Assembly (NCBI RefSeq): GCF_003952465.1
Contig: NZ_CP034448.1
Coordinates: 5,743,001 to 5,807,000, forward strand
Source of the DNA: Mesorhizobium sp. M1B.F.Ca.ET.045.04.1.1
Lineage (GTDB): Bacteria; Pseudomonadota; Alphaproteobacteria; Rhizobiales; Rhizobiaceae
Reading direction: 5' to 3'
DNA length: 64,000 nucleotides
A model generated the notes under the pieces. That model searched no databases. It worked only from the letters and a program-made list of their open reading frames with translations, and was not told the origin of the DNA. Positions 34,314 to 42,881 of the stretch are shown piece by piece (positions within the stretch are counted from its first letter, which is position 1; each line of letters starts with the position of its first letter). Position numbers and translations under genes: made by a program.

Positions 34314-34603
34314 GCCGCCTCCCCCAGCGAGGCGCTGTGGCCGGCCAGCCATTCGTAGCTGACGCCGGCAATGCCGCGCCTGCGGCTCGCGGCCACCACA
34401 TGCGGCCAGTGGTGCGGCGCGATGCGCCCGCGACGGCGCATCTGGCGGGCCGCTTCATAGCCGCAGCCGACATCGGCGGCGAAGGCGCCGATGCTCTGCC
34501 AGCGGTCGATAAGCTCCGAAATATTCGTGGGCGGCCCCGAGACGCTCATGGGCTGCACCGGAATCACGGACAATGCGGAAATGCTTGCGGGACGCTCATT
34601 CAT
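34310..34603 (-). CDS. Cro-like DNA-binding protein
   Basis: A 97-aa protein. The helix-turn-helix is ISELIDRWQSIGAFAADVGC followed by GYEAARQMRRRGRIAPHHWP, the pattern of phage-type Cro/carph-isopro regulators that require an Ala-rich turn and a basic recognition helix. It is divergent from an S24 repressor, with an operator array between them. The operator is 7 nt upstream of its ATG, leaving no room for a Shine-Dalgarno sequence, so its mRNA may be leaderless or weakly initiated. Confidence 0.75.
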   Translation of the reverse strand: MNERPASISALSVIPVQPMSVSGPPTNISELIDRWQSIGAFAADVGCGYEAARQMRRRGRIAPHHWPHVVAASRRRGIAGVSYEWLAGHSASLGEAA

Positions 34604-34610
34604 GCGCTAA

Positions 34611-34684
34611 GCGTACGTTATGTACGAAAGGCGCGCAAGCGAAATCGTACACTTTGGACGATAATTTTCAGGCATTTTGTACGA
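34611..34684. promoter_or_regulatory. Operator array of the CI/Cro-like switch
   Basis: Three sites of the form TCGTAC-N5-GTACGA: 34611-34627 (GCGTAC-GTTAT-GTACGA), 34645-34661 (TCGTAC-ACTTT-GGACGA) and a half-conserved 34668-34684 ending in GTACGA over the repressor's ATG. Centres are 34 and 23 bp apart. The outer sites touch the start of each divergent gene. Confidence 0.7.
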
Positions 34685-35328
34685 TGATGGATTCTCGGCA
34701 CAGATTGCAGCAGGCGCGCGCCCAGGCGGGCTATGCCTCGCCCAGCGATGCGGCGCGGGCGCTGCGCGACATCAACAAGAACACGCTGATCAGCCATGAG
34801 AACGGCAACCGGCCGCTGTCGCGCAAGGCGGCGGAGAAATACGGCCGGCTGTTCGGCGTCGACCCGGGCTGGCTCTTGTTCAATGGTGGTTTGGGGACCG
34901 ATGGCGCCGAGGCCGCGCCGGTCCACCTTGCCCCCTCGCCCGTCACTGTCGACGTGCCGATCGTGTCATGGATCAGCGCCGGCGAGCTCGGCAGCCAGGA
35001 GGGCGTGGTCAATCTCTCCGACTATCCGACGATCCCCACCGCCGACCTCGAGGAGGGCGAGTGGATTGCGCTGCGCGTCGACGGGCCGTCGATGAACAAG
35101 ATCTCGCCGCCGGATTCGATCATCTTCGTCAATCTGCGCGACAAGCGGCTGGTGACCAATGGCTGCTACGTGATCGCCGACGAGACCGGACGCGCCACCT
35201 ACAAGCGCTACCGTCCCAACGACACCCCGCCCTTCCAGCCGGCGTCCTATCTCGACATCCCGCCGCCGGAGTTGGAGGGCGCGATCACCATCATCGGGCG
35301 GGTGAAGCGGTCGATGATCGATATGTGA
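34684..35328 (+). CDS. CI/LexA-like repressor, XRE HTH plus S24 peptidase
   Basis: A 214-aa protein. The HTH is RLQQARAQAGYASPSDAARA with NKNTLISHENGNRPLSRKAA. The linker leads to SWISAGELGSQEG, where the Ala-Gly bond is the likely self-cleavage site. GPSMNKISPPDS holds the catalytic Ser and TYKRYRP the catalytic Lys. Such repressors self-cleave when RecA is activated. The ATG has no ribosome site and overlaps an operator, as in leaderless cI messages. It probably represses the Cro-like gene, and a distant gene at 39712 that carries the same operators. Confidence 0.88.
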   Translation: MMDSRHRLQQARAQAGYASPSDAARALRDINKNTLISHENGNRPLSRKAAEKYGRLFGVDPGWLLFNGGLGTDGAEAAPVHLAPSPVTVDVPIVSWISAGELGSQEGVVNLSDYPTIPTADLEEGEWIALRVDGPSMNKISPPDSIIFVNLRDKRLVTNGCYVIADETGRATYKRYRPNDTPPFQPASYLDIPPPELEGAITIIGRVKRSMIDM

Positions 35329-35508
35329 GAGTGGGCCGACGGTTGGCGCGAGCGGCCACTCAGCCAATCTCCCCCGCAATCGGCCCGCAAAGCGGAGATC
35401 AGCTGTTTTCGACTGCCGTTGCAATTTCTGCTTGCATTCTGGAACAAAAACAGAACTATATAGGCGACTGCAGCCGCCACCGCGGCAACTCCGGGGGGAG
35501 GATCCGTC

Positions 35509-38500
35509 ATGTCACGCCGCACCGGCGCCTTTGCGCGCGCATTCGTCGCTTGGCTTTCGCGCGGGCCGCTGCTGGCGCTGGCGGGGATGGCGATGCTTGG
35601 CGGGCTGGCCAGTCCGACGCTCGCCGCCGTCAGGGACTATGCCCTTTGCTTCGGCGACGACAAAGGTCCGAGTGACGACCAAGGCTTGGGCGGCCTGAGT
35701 GGCCCGACATACAAAAAGGAAGCCGGCGTCGACAAAGGTGCTGCCGAGCAGCGCATCGCTGCCTGCACGGTGATTGCCGAGGACGATACGGAGGCGTCGC
35801 GCCTGCGCGTCTCGGCCTATTTCTACCGGGGCGTCGCTCGGGACGACCTGGAGGACTTGGACGGCGCGATCGCCGATTACAGCGAGGCGATCGCGCTCGA
35901 CCCCAAGCGGGCTTCTGTATATTTCAACCGTGGCTCCGACTGGTACAACAAGGGCGACGACGAGCGCGCGATCGCGGATTTCAACATCGCCATCAGCCTG
36001 GAGCCGTCAGCCGGCGACGCCTATGCCAGCCGCGGCTGGGCGTTTTTACGCAGAGGCAAGGTCGACGCGGCCATCCTCGATTTCCAGCAGGCGATCGAGG
36101 CCGAGCCGCGAAGCAACAGGGGTCATACCGGCCTCGGCGCGGCCTGGGCCAAGAAAGGCGAGCGGGAAAAATCGATCGCCGAATATGGCGAGGCAATCCG
36201 TCTCGACCCGACGGACCTGATTGCCTTGGTCAATCGCGGCATTGCCCGCGCCGCCAGGGGCGAGTTCGACAGCGCCATAACCGACTATGACGCGGCGTTA
36301 AGCGCCGATCCCGAGAGCGCCGATGCCTATGCCAACCGCAGCGCCGCCTGGATCGGCAAGGAGGACTGGGCGCGCGCGATCGCCGACGCCAACAGGGCGA
36401 TCGAGCTCGACGCCGGGATCATCGACGGCTATTACGCCCGAGCCGTCGCCTGGGCGAGCAAAGGCAACAACGATCGCGCGCTTGCCGATTTCGACAAGGC
36501 GATCGAACTCGATGGGAACGATGCTAGGCTCTGGTTCGGCCGTTCGCTAATTCGGTCACGCAACGGGGACACCGTCGGCGCCGCCGCCGACTGCCAGCGC
36601 GCTGTCGAGCTCGACCCGAAGCGGGCCGGCTCCTGCCGCGAAACCGCGCCGGCCGAAGCAACCCAGCCGGCAACCGCCACGACAAGGGATCCGGCGGCCG
36701 CCAGAACTCTGCTCGAGCGCGCCCAGATGCGGCTATCGAAATATGGCGTGGACGGCGCGCTGCTCGATTTCGACAGGGCGATCAGCCTCGATCCCGACAA
36801 TGCCGACGCCTATTTCGGCCGCAGCCGCGCCAGGATGCTCAAGGGCGATCAGGCCGGCGCTGCAGCCGATTGCCGGCGCGCCATCGAACTCGACCTGAAT
36901 CGGATGGGGACCTGCGACGAGCAGGTCGCCGGCGACGAAGGCAGACCGGCTCCGCCGCCAGTCATCCAACAGTCGCGACCTTCCGCTGCGGCAGCCGTTG
37001 AAACCCTGGCCAAGCAAATCGGCCAAGGCAAAGCCGAATCAACCGGCAAGCTGTCCGTCTCAAAGATGTCGGAGTTGATCCAGGCGACAGATCCGCAGGT
37101 TCTGGTCGCGGTGCAAAAGGGCGACGGCCTGTCGGACGCCGGCAAATACGACGAAGCCATCGGCGCTTATGGCAAAGCCATCGCGCTCGATCCTCGTAGC
37201 CCGCTCGCCTATTTCGGCCGAGGCAAGGCGTGGGACGCCAAACATGACTATGGCCGCGCCGTCGCCGATTACGACCGAGTCATCGAGTTCCTCCCAAATC
37301 TGGTATCGGCAAGGATCTTTAGGGGCTTGGCCAGGGCCATGTCGGGCGATGTCGAGGGCGCCCTAGCCGATTGCGGTCAGGCCGCCGCGCTCGACCCAAA
37401 GGCGCGAGACGCGTTCTTCTGCAAGGGCATGGCCTGGCACGCCAAGGGCGATACCGGGCTTTCGATCGCGGCCTATTCGGCAGCGATCGAAATCGATCCG
37501 AAAGACGCCGCCAGCTACTATGGGCGCGGTATGGCGCGAGCCGAAAGGAAGGACTACGGCGGCGCCATTGCCGATTTCGACATGGCGCTCAAGCTCGACC
37601 CTCGCAATTCCAATTATGCCGTCAGCCGCAAAGCGGCGGTGGCGGCGAAGGGACAAAGCGATGAAGCCGACGCTGCGGCCAGCGCGGATCTGCAGGCTGT
37701 CATGGCAGTGTTGGAACGCGGCGACGCCTTCTATGCGAAACGCAAATACGATCGCGCCATCACTGAGTACAGCCGCGCCGTGGCGCTCGCGCCAAACGAA
37801 CCGTCGACGTATTCGGCGCGCGCTAGGGCGCGCCTGCAAAAGGGCGACTATGACGGGGCCCTGGTCGACGTCAACCGAGCGCTTGAGATCGATCCATCCT
37901 ACATCCAAGCCTATCACGGCCGCGCTCTAACGCTGGTGAAGAAACGCGAGCCGGAAAAGGCCATCGCCGATTTCAACCGTGCGATCGAAATGAAGCCGGA
38001 CTATGCCCCGTTTTATTTCGGGCGCGGCAGCGCCTGGTACTATATGGGCGACTTCGACCGCGCCATCGCCGATCTCGACCGGGCGCTCGAGCTCGATCCC
38101 AAATCCGACATGGCCCGTCAAGGCCGAAAATTGGCAATGGCTGCGAAGGAAAAAGCATCTCGCTCGAAAAAGCCCGGCAAGCCTACCAAGGGGACGCTCG
38201 ACGGGGACACCCTGTCCCAGGGCCTCAGGCAGGCAAGCGCGATGGTGTTCTTCAACATGGGCCGCGCGCTGCAAGAAAAGGGCGACTATGACGGCGCCAT
38301 CGCAGAATTCGACCAGGCAATCGACCTCGATCCGAACAATGCCTCAGCCTATTACTGCCGTGCTCAGAGCCTTACCTTGAAACGTAACTTTGAGCAGGCT
38401 CTTGCCGATTACGACAAAGCCATCAGCCGTGCCCCCACCGAAGCGAAGATTTATGCGGATCGCGGTTTAGTGCGGATGAGCCGGCATGACAGCGATGGCG

Positions 38501-38748
38501 CATACAGCGACTTCCAAAAGGCGCTCAGTCTCGATCCCAAAAACGTGTCCGGCTACTATGGCCGAGGCGTGATCCGGAAAACCAGAGGGGACTATGACGG
38601 CGCCATTGCCGACCTCAGCAAAGGCATCGAGCTCAATCCGAACTTCGCCCGGCTATATGAGGCGCGAAGCAAAGTATGGGAAGCCAAGGGCAACCGCAAG
38701 CACGCCGAGGCCGACCGCAAGAAGGCGCTGAGCCTCGGAGCGGAGTGA
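35509..38748 (+). CDS. Large exported tetratricopeptide-repeat protein (about 24 TPRs)
   Basis: A 1079-aa protein. A signal or anchor helix (LLALAGMAMLGGLASPTLAA) is followed by a 55-residue region with two Cys, then about 24 TPR units of 34 residues from about residue 100 to the end, each with the A-DY/DF-AI-LDP core. Breaks in the array occur near residues 385-400, 490-525 and 880-910. Long exported TPR solenoids serve as protein-binding scaffolds in the envelope. The start follows GGGGGGAGG. Its stop overlaps the next gene (GTGA). Confidence 0.9.
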   Translation: MSRRTGAFARAFVAWLSRGPLLALAGMAMLGGLASPTLAAVRDYALCFGDDKGPSDDQGLGGLSGPTYKKEAGVDKGAAEQRIAACTVIAEDDTEASRLRVSAYFYRGVARDDLEDLDGAIADYSEAIALDPKRASVYFNRGSDWYNKGDDERAIADFNIAISLEPSAGDAYASRGWAFLRRGKVDAAILDFQQAIEAEPRSNRGHTGLGAAWAKKGEREKSIAEYGEAIRLDPTDLIALVNRGIARAARGEFDSAITDYDAALSADPESADAYANRSAAWIGKEDWARAIADANRAIELDAGIIDGYYARAVAWASKGNNDRALADFDKAIELDGNDARLWFGRSLIRSRNGDTVGAAADCQRAVELDPKRAGSCRETAPAEATQPATATTRDPAAARTLLERAQMRLSKYGVDGALLDFDRAISLDPDNADAYFGRSRARMLKGDQAGAAADCRRAIELDLNRMGTCDEQVAGDEGRPAPPPVIQQSRPSAAAAVETLAKQIGQGKAESTGKLSVSKMSELIQATDPQVLVAVQKGDGLSDAGKYDEAIGAYGKAIALDPRSPLAYFGRGKAWDAKHDYGRAVADYDRVIEFLPNLVSARIFRGLARAMSGDVEGALADCGQAAALDPKARDAFFCKGMAWHAKGDTGLSIAAYSAAIEIDPKDAASYYGRGMARAERKDYGGAIADFDMALKLDPRNSNYAVSRKAAVAAKGQSDEADAAASADLQAVMAVLERGDAFYAKRKYDRAITEYSRAVALAPNEPSTYSARARARLQKGDYDGALVDVNRALEIDPSYIQAYHGRALTLVKKREPEKAIADFNRAIEMKPDYAPFYFGRGSAWYYMGDFDRAIADLDRALELDPKSDMARQGRKLAMAAKEKASRSKKPGKPTKGTLDGDTLSQGLRQASAMVFFNMGRALQEKGDYDGAIAEFDQAIDLDPNNASAYYCRAQSLTLKRNFEQALADYDKAISRAPTEAKIYADRGLVRMSRHDSDGAYSDFQKALSLDPKNVSGYYGRGVIRKTRGDYDGAIADLSKGIELNPNFARLYEARSKVWEAKGNRKHAEADRKKALSLGAE

Positions 38749-39539
38749 GCAGGGTGTCGGAGCGCAGGCGGATGTCGCGTTGGAAATGGCTGCAAGTGGC
38801 GGCGGTCGTTCCTTTGAGCTTCGTTGAGGCGAAAGTGCTGCCAACGATGTTCGGCGGCGGCAGATATCACCACGAGTCGGTGGCGAAGCCGCCCCAGCCG
38901 GTGACCACCGCCGACGTCGATGCCGAGATCCGGAAGCAGGATCTCCGGATATTCGAGGCGATCGCCCGGGAATTTCCGGACGACTACGATGCGATGCTGC
39001 GCAAGATCACTGCCGCGGCTCAGACCGGAAGCGAAGCAGACGTGCGCAATACCAGCAGACAGGCGGTCGCCGATCTGAGGCACAGATATGCACCGCTCTT
39101 GCCTTCAGCGCCGAACAGCGAGGTCTCGCAAGCGCTTTCCGCACAGCTTGACATGCTCAATCATGTCATGGCGCGCGAAACGCCGGCCACCTGCAACAAT
39201 TACCTGCGCAACGGGCCGGACGCGATCAGCGCGCCCGGCCACGATTTCCTGGCTGACCTGGACAGGATCGGCGCCACGCTGTTCCACGCCTTCGGCGCCG
39301 CCAAAAGAGGCGGCCTGCCGGCGGCCGTGCCTAGCGATCAGGACTGGTCGCTGGTCGCCGACGTTTTCACAAAGATCGGTGGCACGCCGGCCGAGATGGA
39401 GGCTATCTCGAACGCCAAGCAGGACTTCCCGGGCCTGTGCCCGGCCATGGCGAAATTCTATGAGGCCGCCCTGTTACTGCAAGGCGAGCCTGGGTGGCAC
39501 ATCAAAACCGCGCTGCTCCACGCCATCGTCAAGAATTAG
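38745..39539 (+). CDS. Uncharacterised membrane-anchored protein coupled to the TPR gene
   Basis: About 264 aa from GTG 38745, which overlaps the TPR stop. One short hydrophobic segment near the N-terminus (WLQVAAVVPLSFVEAKVLP) suggests anchoring. The rest is helical, with ADVDAEIRKQDLRIFEAIAR and VSQALSAQLDMLNHVMARE, and two Cys (TCNNY, GLCPAM). I do not recognise the family. The overlap suggests it works with the TPR protein. Confidence 0.7.
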   Translation: MSRVSERRRMSRWKWLQVAAVVPLSFVEAKVLPTMFGGGRYHHESVAKPPQPVTTADVDAEIRKQDLRIFEAIAREFPDDYDAMLRKITAAAQTGSEADVRNTSRQAVADLRHRYAPLLPSAPNSEVSQALSAQLDMLNHVMARETPATCNNYLRNGPDAISAPGHDFLADLDRIGATLFHAFGAAKRGGLPAAVPSDQDWSLVADVFTKIGGTPAEMEAISNAKQDFPGLCPAMAKFYEAALLLQGEPGWHIKTALLHAIVKN

Positions 39540-39632
39540 GCTCCGCACCGGATTTTGGGGCGGGCGCTTGACGAAATCGGCACGCAGCTCGAAGGCTTTC
39601 CGATGCGGCCCGTTGCCTCAAGGCGCGACTTA

Positions 39633-39685
39633 TCGTTCAATTTGTACGAACATTACTTGACTGTATTTCGTACATAAAGTACGAT
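39633..39685 (+). promoter_or_regulatory. Promoter with two copies of the CI-like operator
   Basis: TCGTTC-AATTT-GTACGA (39633-39649) and the perfect TCGTAC-ATAAA-GTACGA (39668-39684), centres 35 bp apart. A TTGACT (39657-39662) and TACGAT (39680-39685) at 17-bp spacing form a sigma70-type promoter that the second operator covers. The design is that of a repressed promoter. Confidence 0.72.
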
Positions 39686-39711
39686 ACATTCCTTCCTTTG
39701 AGGGGACTTGC

Positions 39712-40056
39712 GTGAACACCGCGAACCATGGCGCTTTCGCCGACCTCTCCCACCCGCTGCTGTCGCCATTGCCGTTCGCCGAGCGCGAGCGCCTCGCCGG
39801 CGCCTGGCGCATGGCCAGCCAGGACATCGCCGACGACATCCGCTTCATCCGGCAATATCTCATGGTGATCGCCGAGAAGGACGAGCGGCTTTCGACCGGC
39901 ACGCTGGTCCATGGCCGCGCCTATGTCGAGGCCTGCGCCGCCTGGCTGCCGGAGACGGTGGCGCGGTATCTGAGAAACCTCAGGCTGATCAGCGAATGCG
40001 AGTGCGCGATGCTTGCGGCCGGCGTGCGGTTTGCAAGGTCGAGCGATGCGTGGTGA
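39712..40056 (+). CDS. Small helical protein under the CI-like operator
   Basis: A 114-aa protein starting at GTG after GAGGGG. It is Ala/Arg/Leu-rich and predicted helical (REAR-free segments such as MASQDIADDIRFIRQYLMV and AAWLPETVARYLRNLRLISE). I do not recognise the family. Its promoter carries two repressor operators that match those of the S24 repressor gene 5 kb upstream, so it is a probable member of that regulon and could be an induced effector. Confidence 0.65.
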   Translation: MNTANHGAFADLSHPLLSPLPFAERERLAGAWRMASQDIADDIRFIRQYLMVIAEKDERLSTGTLVHGRAYVEACAAWLPETVARYLRNLRLISECECAMLAAGVRFARSSDAW

Positions 40057-40312
40057 GGCGCCTTCTGCCCTTGCGGAAGAAGGCAGGGCGCCCGCAGGAC
40101 AGAGGGGCGCGAAGGAACGCTGCGAAGACAGCCGCCGCGCCGGTCCGCCCCACGTAGAGCGAGAAAAAAACCAGCCGCTGCAACCTTCGGCTCTCCGCCT
40201 CAAAAAATGCATCGTTTCACACAATTGCCAATTGGTGGACGCCAGCGAGTGGCGGGTAGTTAATTCCTCTCAGGCTAGGAGGAAAGCCGCATACCAGGGA
40301 GGAACTCGTTTG

Positions 40313-40522
40313 ATGGATTACCAAATCGACATCGGCATACAGCCTGACGATCAGCCCTACGAAGTCACCTCATTTGCCAGGAAGCATGGCCTGACGATCC
40401 CGGTCGCGGACGCAGTGCTTTTCGCCAAGGGCCCGTCGCCGTCGCGGGCTGCCTGCGATACAGCCGCGCTGGCCTTCCTCTGCGCGGTCGCCCAATACGC
40501 CAGGAAGCAGGGAGCGCGCTAG
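40313..40522 (+). CDS. DUF3606-like small protein
   Basis: A 69-aa protein with a GGGAGG ribosome site. The layout YEVTSFARKHGLTIPVADAV followed by a GPS motif and short helix resembles DUF3606 proteins, which have YxVxxxxxxxGVTxxxLxxAV and a GxS turn. Function unknown. Confidence 0.6.
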   Translation: MDYQIDIGIQPDDQPYEVTSFARKHGLTIPVADAVLFAKGPSPSRAACDTAALAFLCAVAQYARKQGAR

Positions 40523-40529
40523 CCTCTCC

Positions 40530-41030
40530 CTACCAGCTGAACTGCAGCCCCGCATTGCCGCCGACGACGCCGCCGGAGAAAGCGACGCCGAGCGTGCCGG
40601 TCAGCCGGCCGCCGTGGGCGAAGCCTTCGCTCAGCACCGCAGCACCCGTAATGCCGAAGGCGTCGGCGTCTCCGGCATTGCCCCAGTTGACGCGCAGGCC
40701 GAAATGCTCGCCCTTGACGAGATCCGGTGCGGCAAGAGCTGCCGAGATCGAGGCGTTCTCGAAGGCACGGGTGACGCGGTTGTCGATGTCGTCAACCTGG
40801 CTGGCAAGGGCTGTCTTGCCCGTGACGGTGGTGGTCCCGCCTTCGCCGTCATCGACTGTCCGCTTCGTCTCGCCGGTCTGGGCGTTGATGCAGGTATTGG
40901 TGCCCGGGCTGTAATAGTAATTGGTGCCATAGGCGGCGCAGACCCTGACATATTCGACCGCGGCCTCGGAAGGTGCGGCGAAGAGCGTTGCCGCGCCGAG
41001 GATCGCCGGCGCAAGGAAATATCTGAACAT
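40530..41030 (-). CDS. Outer-membrane protein with YadA-anchor-like C-terminus
   Basis: A 166-aa protein with signal peptide MFRYFLAPAILGAATLFAAP. The mature start (VEYVRVCAAYGTNYYYSPGT) looks like rhizobial porin N-termini. A short helix (SQVDDIDNRVTRAFENASIS) precedes four beta strands ending in GGNAGLQFSW. The final Trp and the strand pattern fit a trimeric-autotransporter (YadA) membrane anchor without a passenger. It could form a small pore. Confidence 0.65.
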   Translation of the reverse strand: MFRYFLAPAILGAATLFAAPSEAAVEYVRVCAAYGTNYYYSPGTNTCINAQTGETKRTVDDGEGGTTTVTGKTALASQVDDIDNRVTRAFENASISAALAAPDLVKGEHFGLRVNWGNAGDADAFGITGAAVLSEGFAHGGRLTGTLGVAFSGGVVGGNAGLQFSW

Positions 41031-41046
41031 GGTTGCCCCGCGGCTC

Positions 41047-41196
41047 TTACCAGGTGAGCTGCAGGCCGGCGTTGCCGCCGACGGTCTTGCCGGAGAAGGC
41101 GACGCCGGCAGCGCCGGTCAGCCGTCCATTGCCGCCGGAGAAAAGGCCCTCGCCCAGCACGGCCGCGCCGGTCACGCCCATGGCATTGGACTGAAA
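41047..41196 (-). pseudogene. Truncated second copy of the YadA-anchor-like C-terminus
   Basis: This stretch codes MGVTGAAVLGEGLFSGGNGR and then AGVAFSGKTVGGNAGLQLTW before a stop, closely matching the last 45 residues of the previous gene. It lies in the same frame directly behind the stop of the DUF2934 gene and has no start or signal peptide of its own. It is the remnant of a tandem duplicate. Confidence 0.7.
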
Positions 41197-41448
41197 TCAG
41201 GCCTTGGCTTTGGCCGCCTTGGCGGGTTTGGCTGCCTTGGCGGGTTTTTCAGCCTTCGCCGCCTTTGGCTTGGCGGCCTTGGCGGCGGCGGCCTTCTTCG
41301 GCGCGGCCTTGGCTTTCGGCTTCGCAGCGCCGTCGATCTCGGCAGCCGCCTGGTCCCAGTGCTCCATATGCGCGCCTTCCGGCCGGCCGGCCTGCTCCCA
41401 GATCTCGTGCGCCCGCCGGCGAATGCGTTCCTGCCTGTCGTCCGTCAC
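41197..41448 (-). CDS. DUF2934 protein with histone-H1-like tail
   Basis: An 83-aa protein. The N-terminal half is a DUF2934 domain (RIRRRAHEIWEQAGRPEGAH) and the C-terminal half is a Lys/Ala/Pro tail (AAKPKAAKAEKPAKAAKPAK) like eukaryotic histone H1 and bacterial AlgP tails. Probably a small DNA-associated protein. Confidence 0.8.
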   Translation of the reverse strand: MTDDRQERIRRRAHEIWEQAGRPEGAHMEHWDQAAAEIDGAAKPKAKAAPKKAAAAKAAKPKAAKAEKPAKAAKPAKAAKAKA

Positions 41449-41492
41449 TGTCGCCTCCTTTAGCTGGGGCCGTTCCCCGACGGAAACATTAA

Positions 41493-41600
41493 AGCATGTC
41501 TCCCGAAAGTGGGAACCGGTTTCGGGACAAAGACATGCGTAAAATCAAAAAAAACCAAAGCGCATGGCGCGAATCTGAAAGATCGCAACGCGCTTTAGCC
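41493..41600. repeat. Small palindromic repeat, 'gcatgtct...agacatgc' type
   Basis: agcatgtctcccgaaagtgg and ggtttcgggacaaagacatg are inverted, followed by an A-rich stretch and gatcgcaacgcgcttta. A typical rhizobial intergenic repeat. Confidence 0.55.
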
Positions 41601-41662
41601 GAATTTTCCGGTGGCGTCTTGCACTCGACGCATGGGTGGCTGAACTTCGGCAGCGATTTCCT

Positions 41663-41872
41663 TCAGTGCGCGTCGGAGATGACGGCGACGCCCAGATAGG
41701 CTGCCTTTTTTGTGATCAATCCGGCCAGATCGGCATCGGAACGCTCGGTCCCGGTACGCTCGCGCAGAATGGCGATCGCATCCTTCATCGACAGCAGGCC
41801 GGTGCAATGTTCAGCGAGAAGCTTGTCAACATTCCTGGCAATATCAGGGGATTCGACATGGGGATGATGCAT
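41663..41872 (-). CDS. Short hypothetical protein, paralogue of the gene at 49796
   Basis: A 69-aa protein with an AAGGAG ribosome site. Its SMKDAIAILRERTGTERSDA and AAYLGVAVISD segments align with SMSKAVEELRVLTGDFVSSD and the GCAVLFD end of the protein at 49796-50032, so both belong to one small family. Function unknown. Confidence 0.6.
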   Translation of the reverse strand: MHHPHVESPDIARNVDKLLAEHCTGLLSMKDAIAILRERTGTERSDADLAGLITKKAAYLGVAVISDAH

Positions 41873-41948
41873 GGCTGCGACTCCTTTCTAGGAGCCGGCA
41901 TCCCCCCGCCGGAATGGCGGGAGGATCGGGGCTCGTAAGCACGTAAGG

Positions 41949-42248
41949 TTACTCGATGACCTGCACTACTCTACGCGTGCCCGGGTCGACCAGAACCGTA
42001 TGGTCGTTGACGATCGTGTATCTATACTGAACGTCCGGAACCGTCTGCAATTCGACCGTATCAGGCACGGTCGAGCCGACGCCAAGCTCCAGCCCCAGAA
42101 CATTGACTGAGGCGATCGGGTGCTTGTGGACATATTCCTTGACGACGGTCTGCTGCTCAGGGGTGACGATCACCTCGTCCGCAGCCGCAAAGCCGATGCC
42201 GGCCATCAGAGCCAGGCCGGCGACAGCAGGAATGAGGGTGGTTTTCAT
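41949..42248 (-). CDS. DUF1236 exported protein
   Basis: A 99-aa protein with a signal peptide (IPAVAGLALMAGIGFAAA). The mature part has the DUF1236 layout: VVKEYVHKHPIASVNVLGLE, GSTVPDTVELQTVPDVQYRY and TRRVVQVIE. A GGAG ribosome site precedes ATG 42248. Periplasmic, function unknown, abundant in rhizobia. Confidence 0.85.
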   Translation of the reverse strand: MKTTLIPAVAGLALMAGIGFAAADEVIVTPEQQTVVKEYVHKHPIASVNVLGLELGVGSTVPDTVELQTVPDVQYRYTIVNDHTVLVDPGTRRVVQVIE

Positions 42249-42881
42249 CGTAATTCTCCTGTTGCGTTGGCGAGCTCCGCGATGGCTCCGCCAGAGCGGA
42301 AACATCGGCAGATCGAACATAGGAGCTCGCGGAGCAAACGCCTGCGGAAGGCTCTTGTTCCGTCAGCGGCGGCTAATTGGTTTCTCCCGCGGCGGCCGAC
42401 TGGGAACCGTCGCGGCGGCTTTCGCATTGTTCGCGTTGATGCGCCGGCACGCTGTCGAAGCTGCGTTGTCTCCCGAACGCGGCGGCACGCCGTCGATCGA
42501 ACGCGGCGGCACGCCGTCGATCGAACGCGGCGGCACGCCGTCGATCCGGCGAGAGATCGGGCAAGGTTATTTAGGGAAGCGGGAACCCGGACAGCCCGAC
42601 CTGCTTATCGTGATGACACAGGATTTCGCAGGCCGGGCCGTGTCCAGCAGTTGAATGCCAGGCATGAAGAATGTGCATCTGTTAAGCCGGACGCGCAACT
42701 CACGGTATGCGAGAGGCTGAAATCTGGTCTACCTTGCAAACCACATATCGTCGGCCGGCATCCTGAGAAACAGACAAACCGGCCCCCGCCGCCTTAGCAG
42801 GAAAGCAGCGGGGTCGGCCCTTCCGCCGATGAAGGGACGTTCTCGGCGGTCGTAGGGAGTGCGGAATCGTAGGGGCAGGTT
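42249..42881. other. Gap with a tandem repeat and no supported gene
   Basis: Apart from the 24-bp tandem array at 42475-42546 I see no ribosome-site-supported ORF. Confidence 0.45.
42475..42546. repeat. Three perfect 24-bp tandem repeats
   Basis: The unit gaacgcggcggcacgccgtc plus gatc occurs three times without mismatch. Each unit holds a cggcg/cgccg hairpin. Twenty-four is a multiple of three, so any overlapping frame stays open. Confidence 0.9.

Noticed and set aside
32258-35328. Complete prophage
   Set aside because: Regulators only; no integrase, capsid, terminase or tail genes are in the window.
42475-42546. CRISPR-like array
   Set aside because: Units are directly joined without spacers, so it is a simple tandem repeat.
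42373-42564. Minus-strand frame with three RRRAAAFD repeats
   Set aside because: It is a by-product of the 24-bp tandem repeat; no ribosome site.
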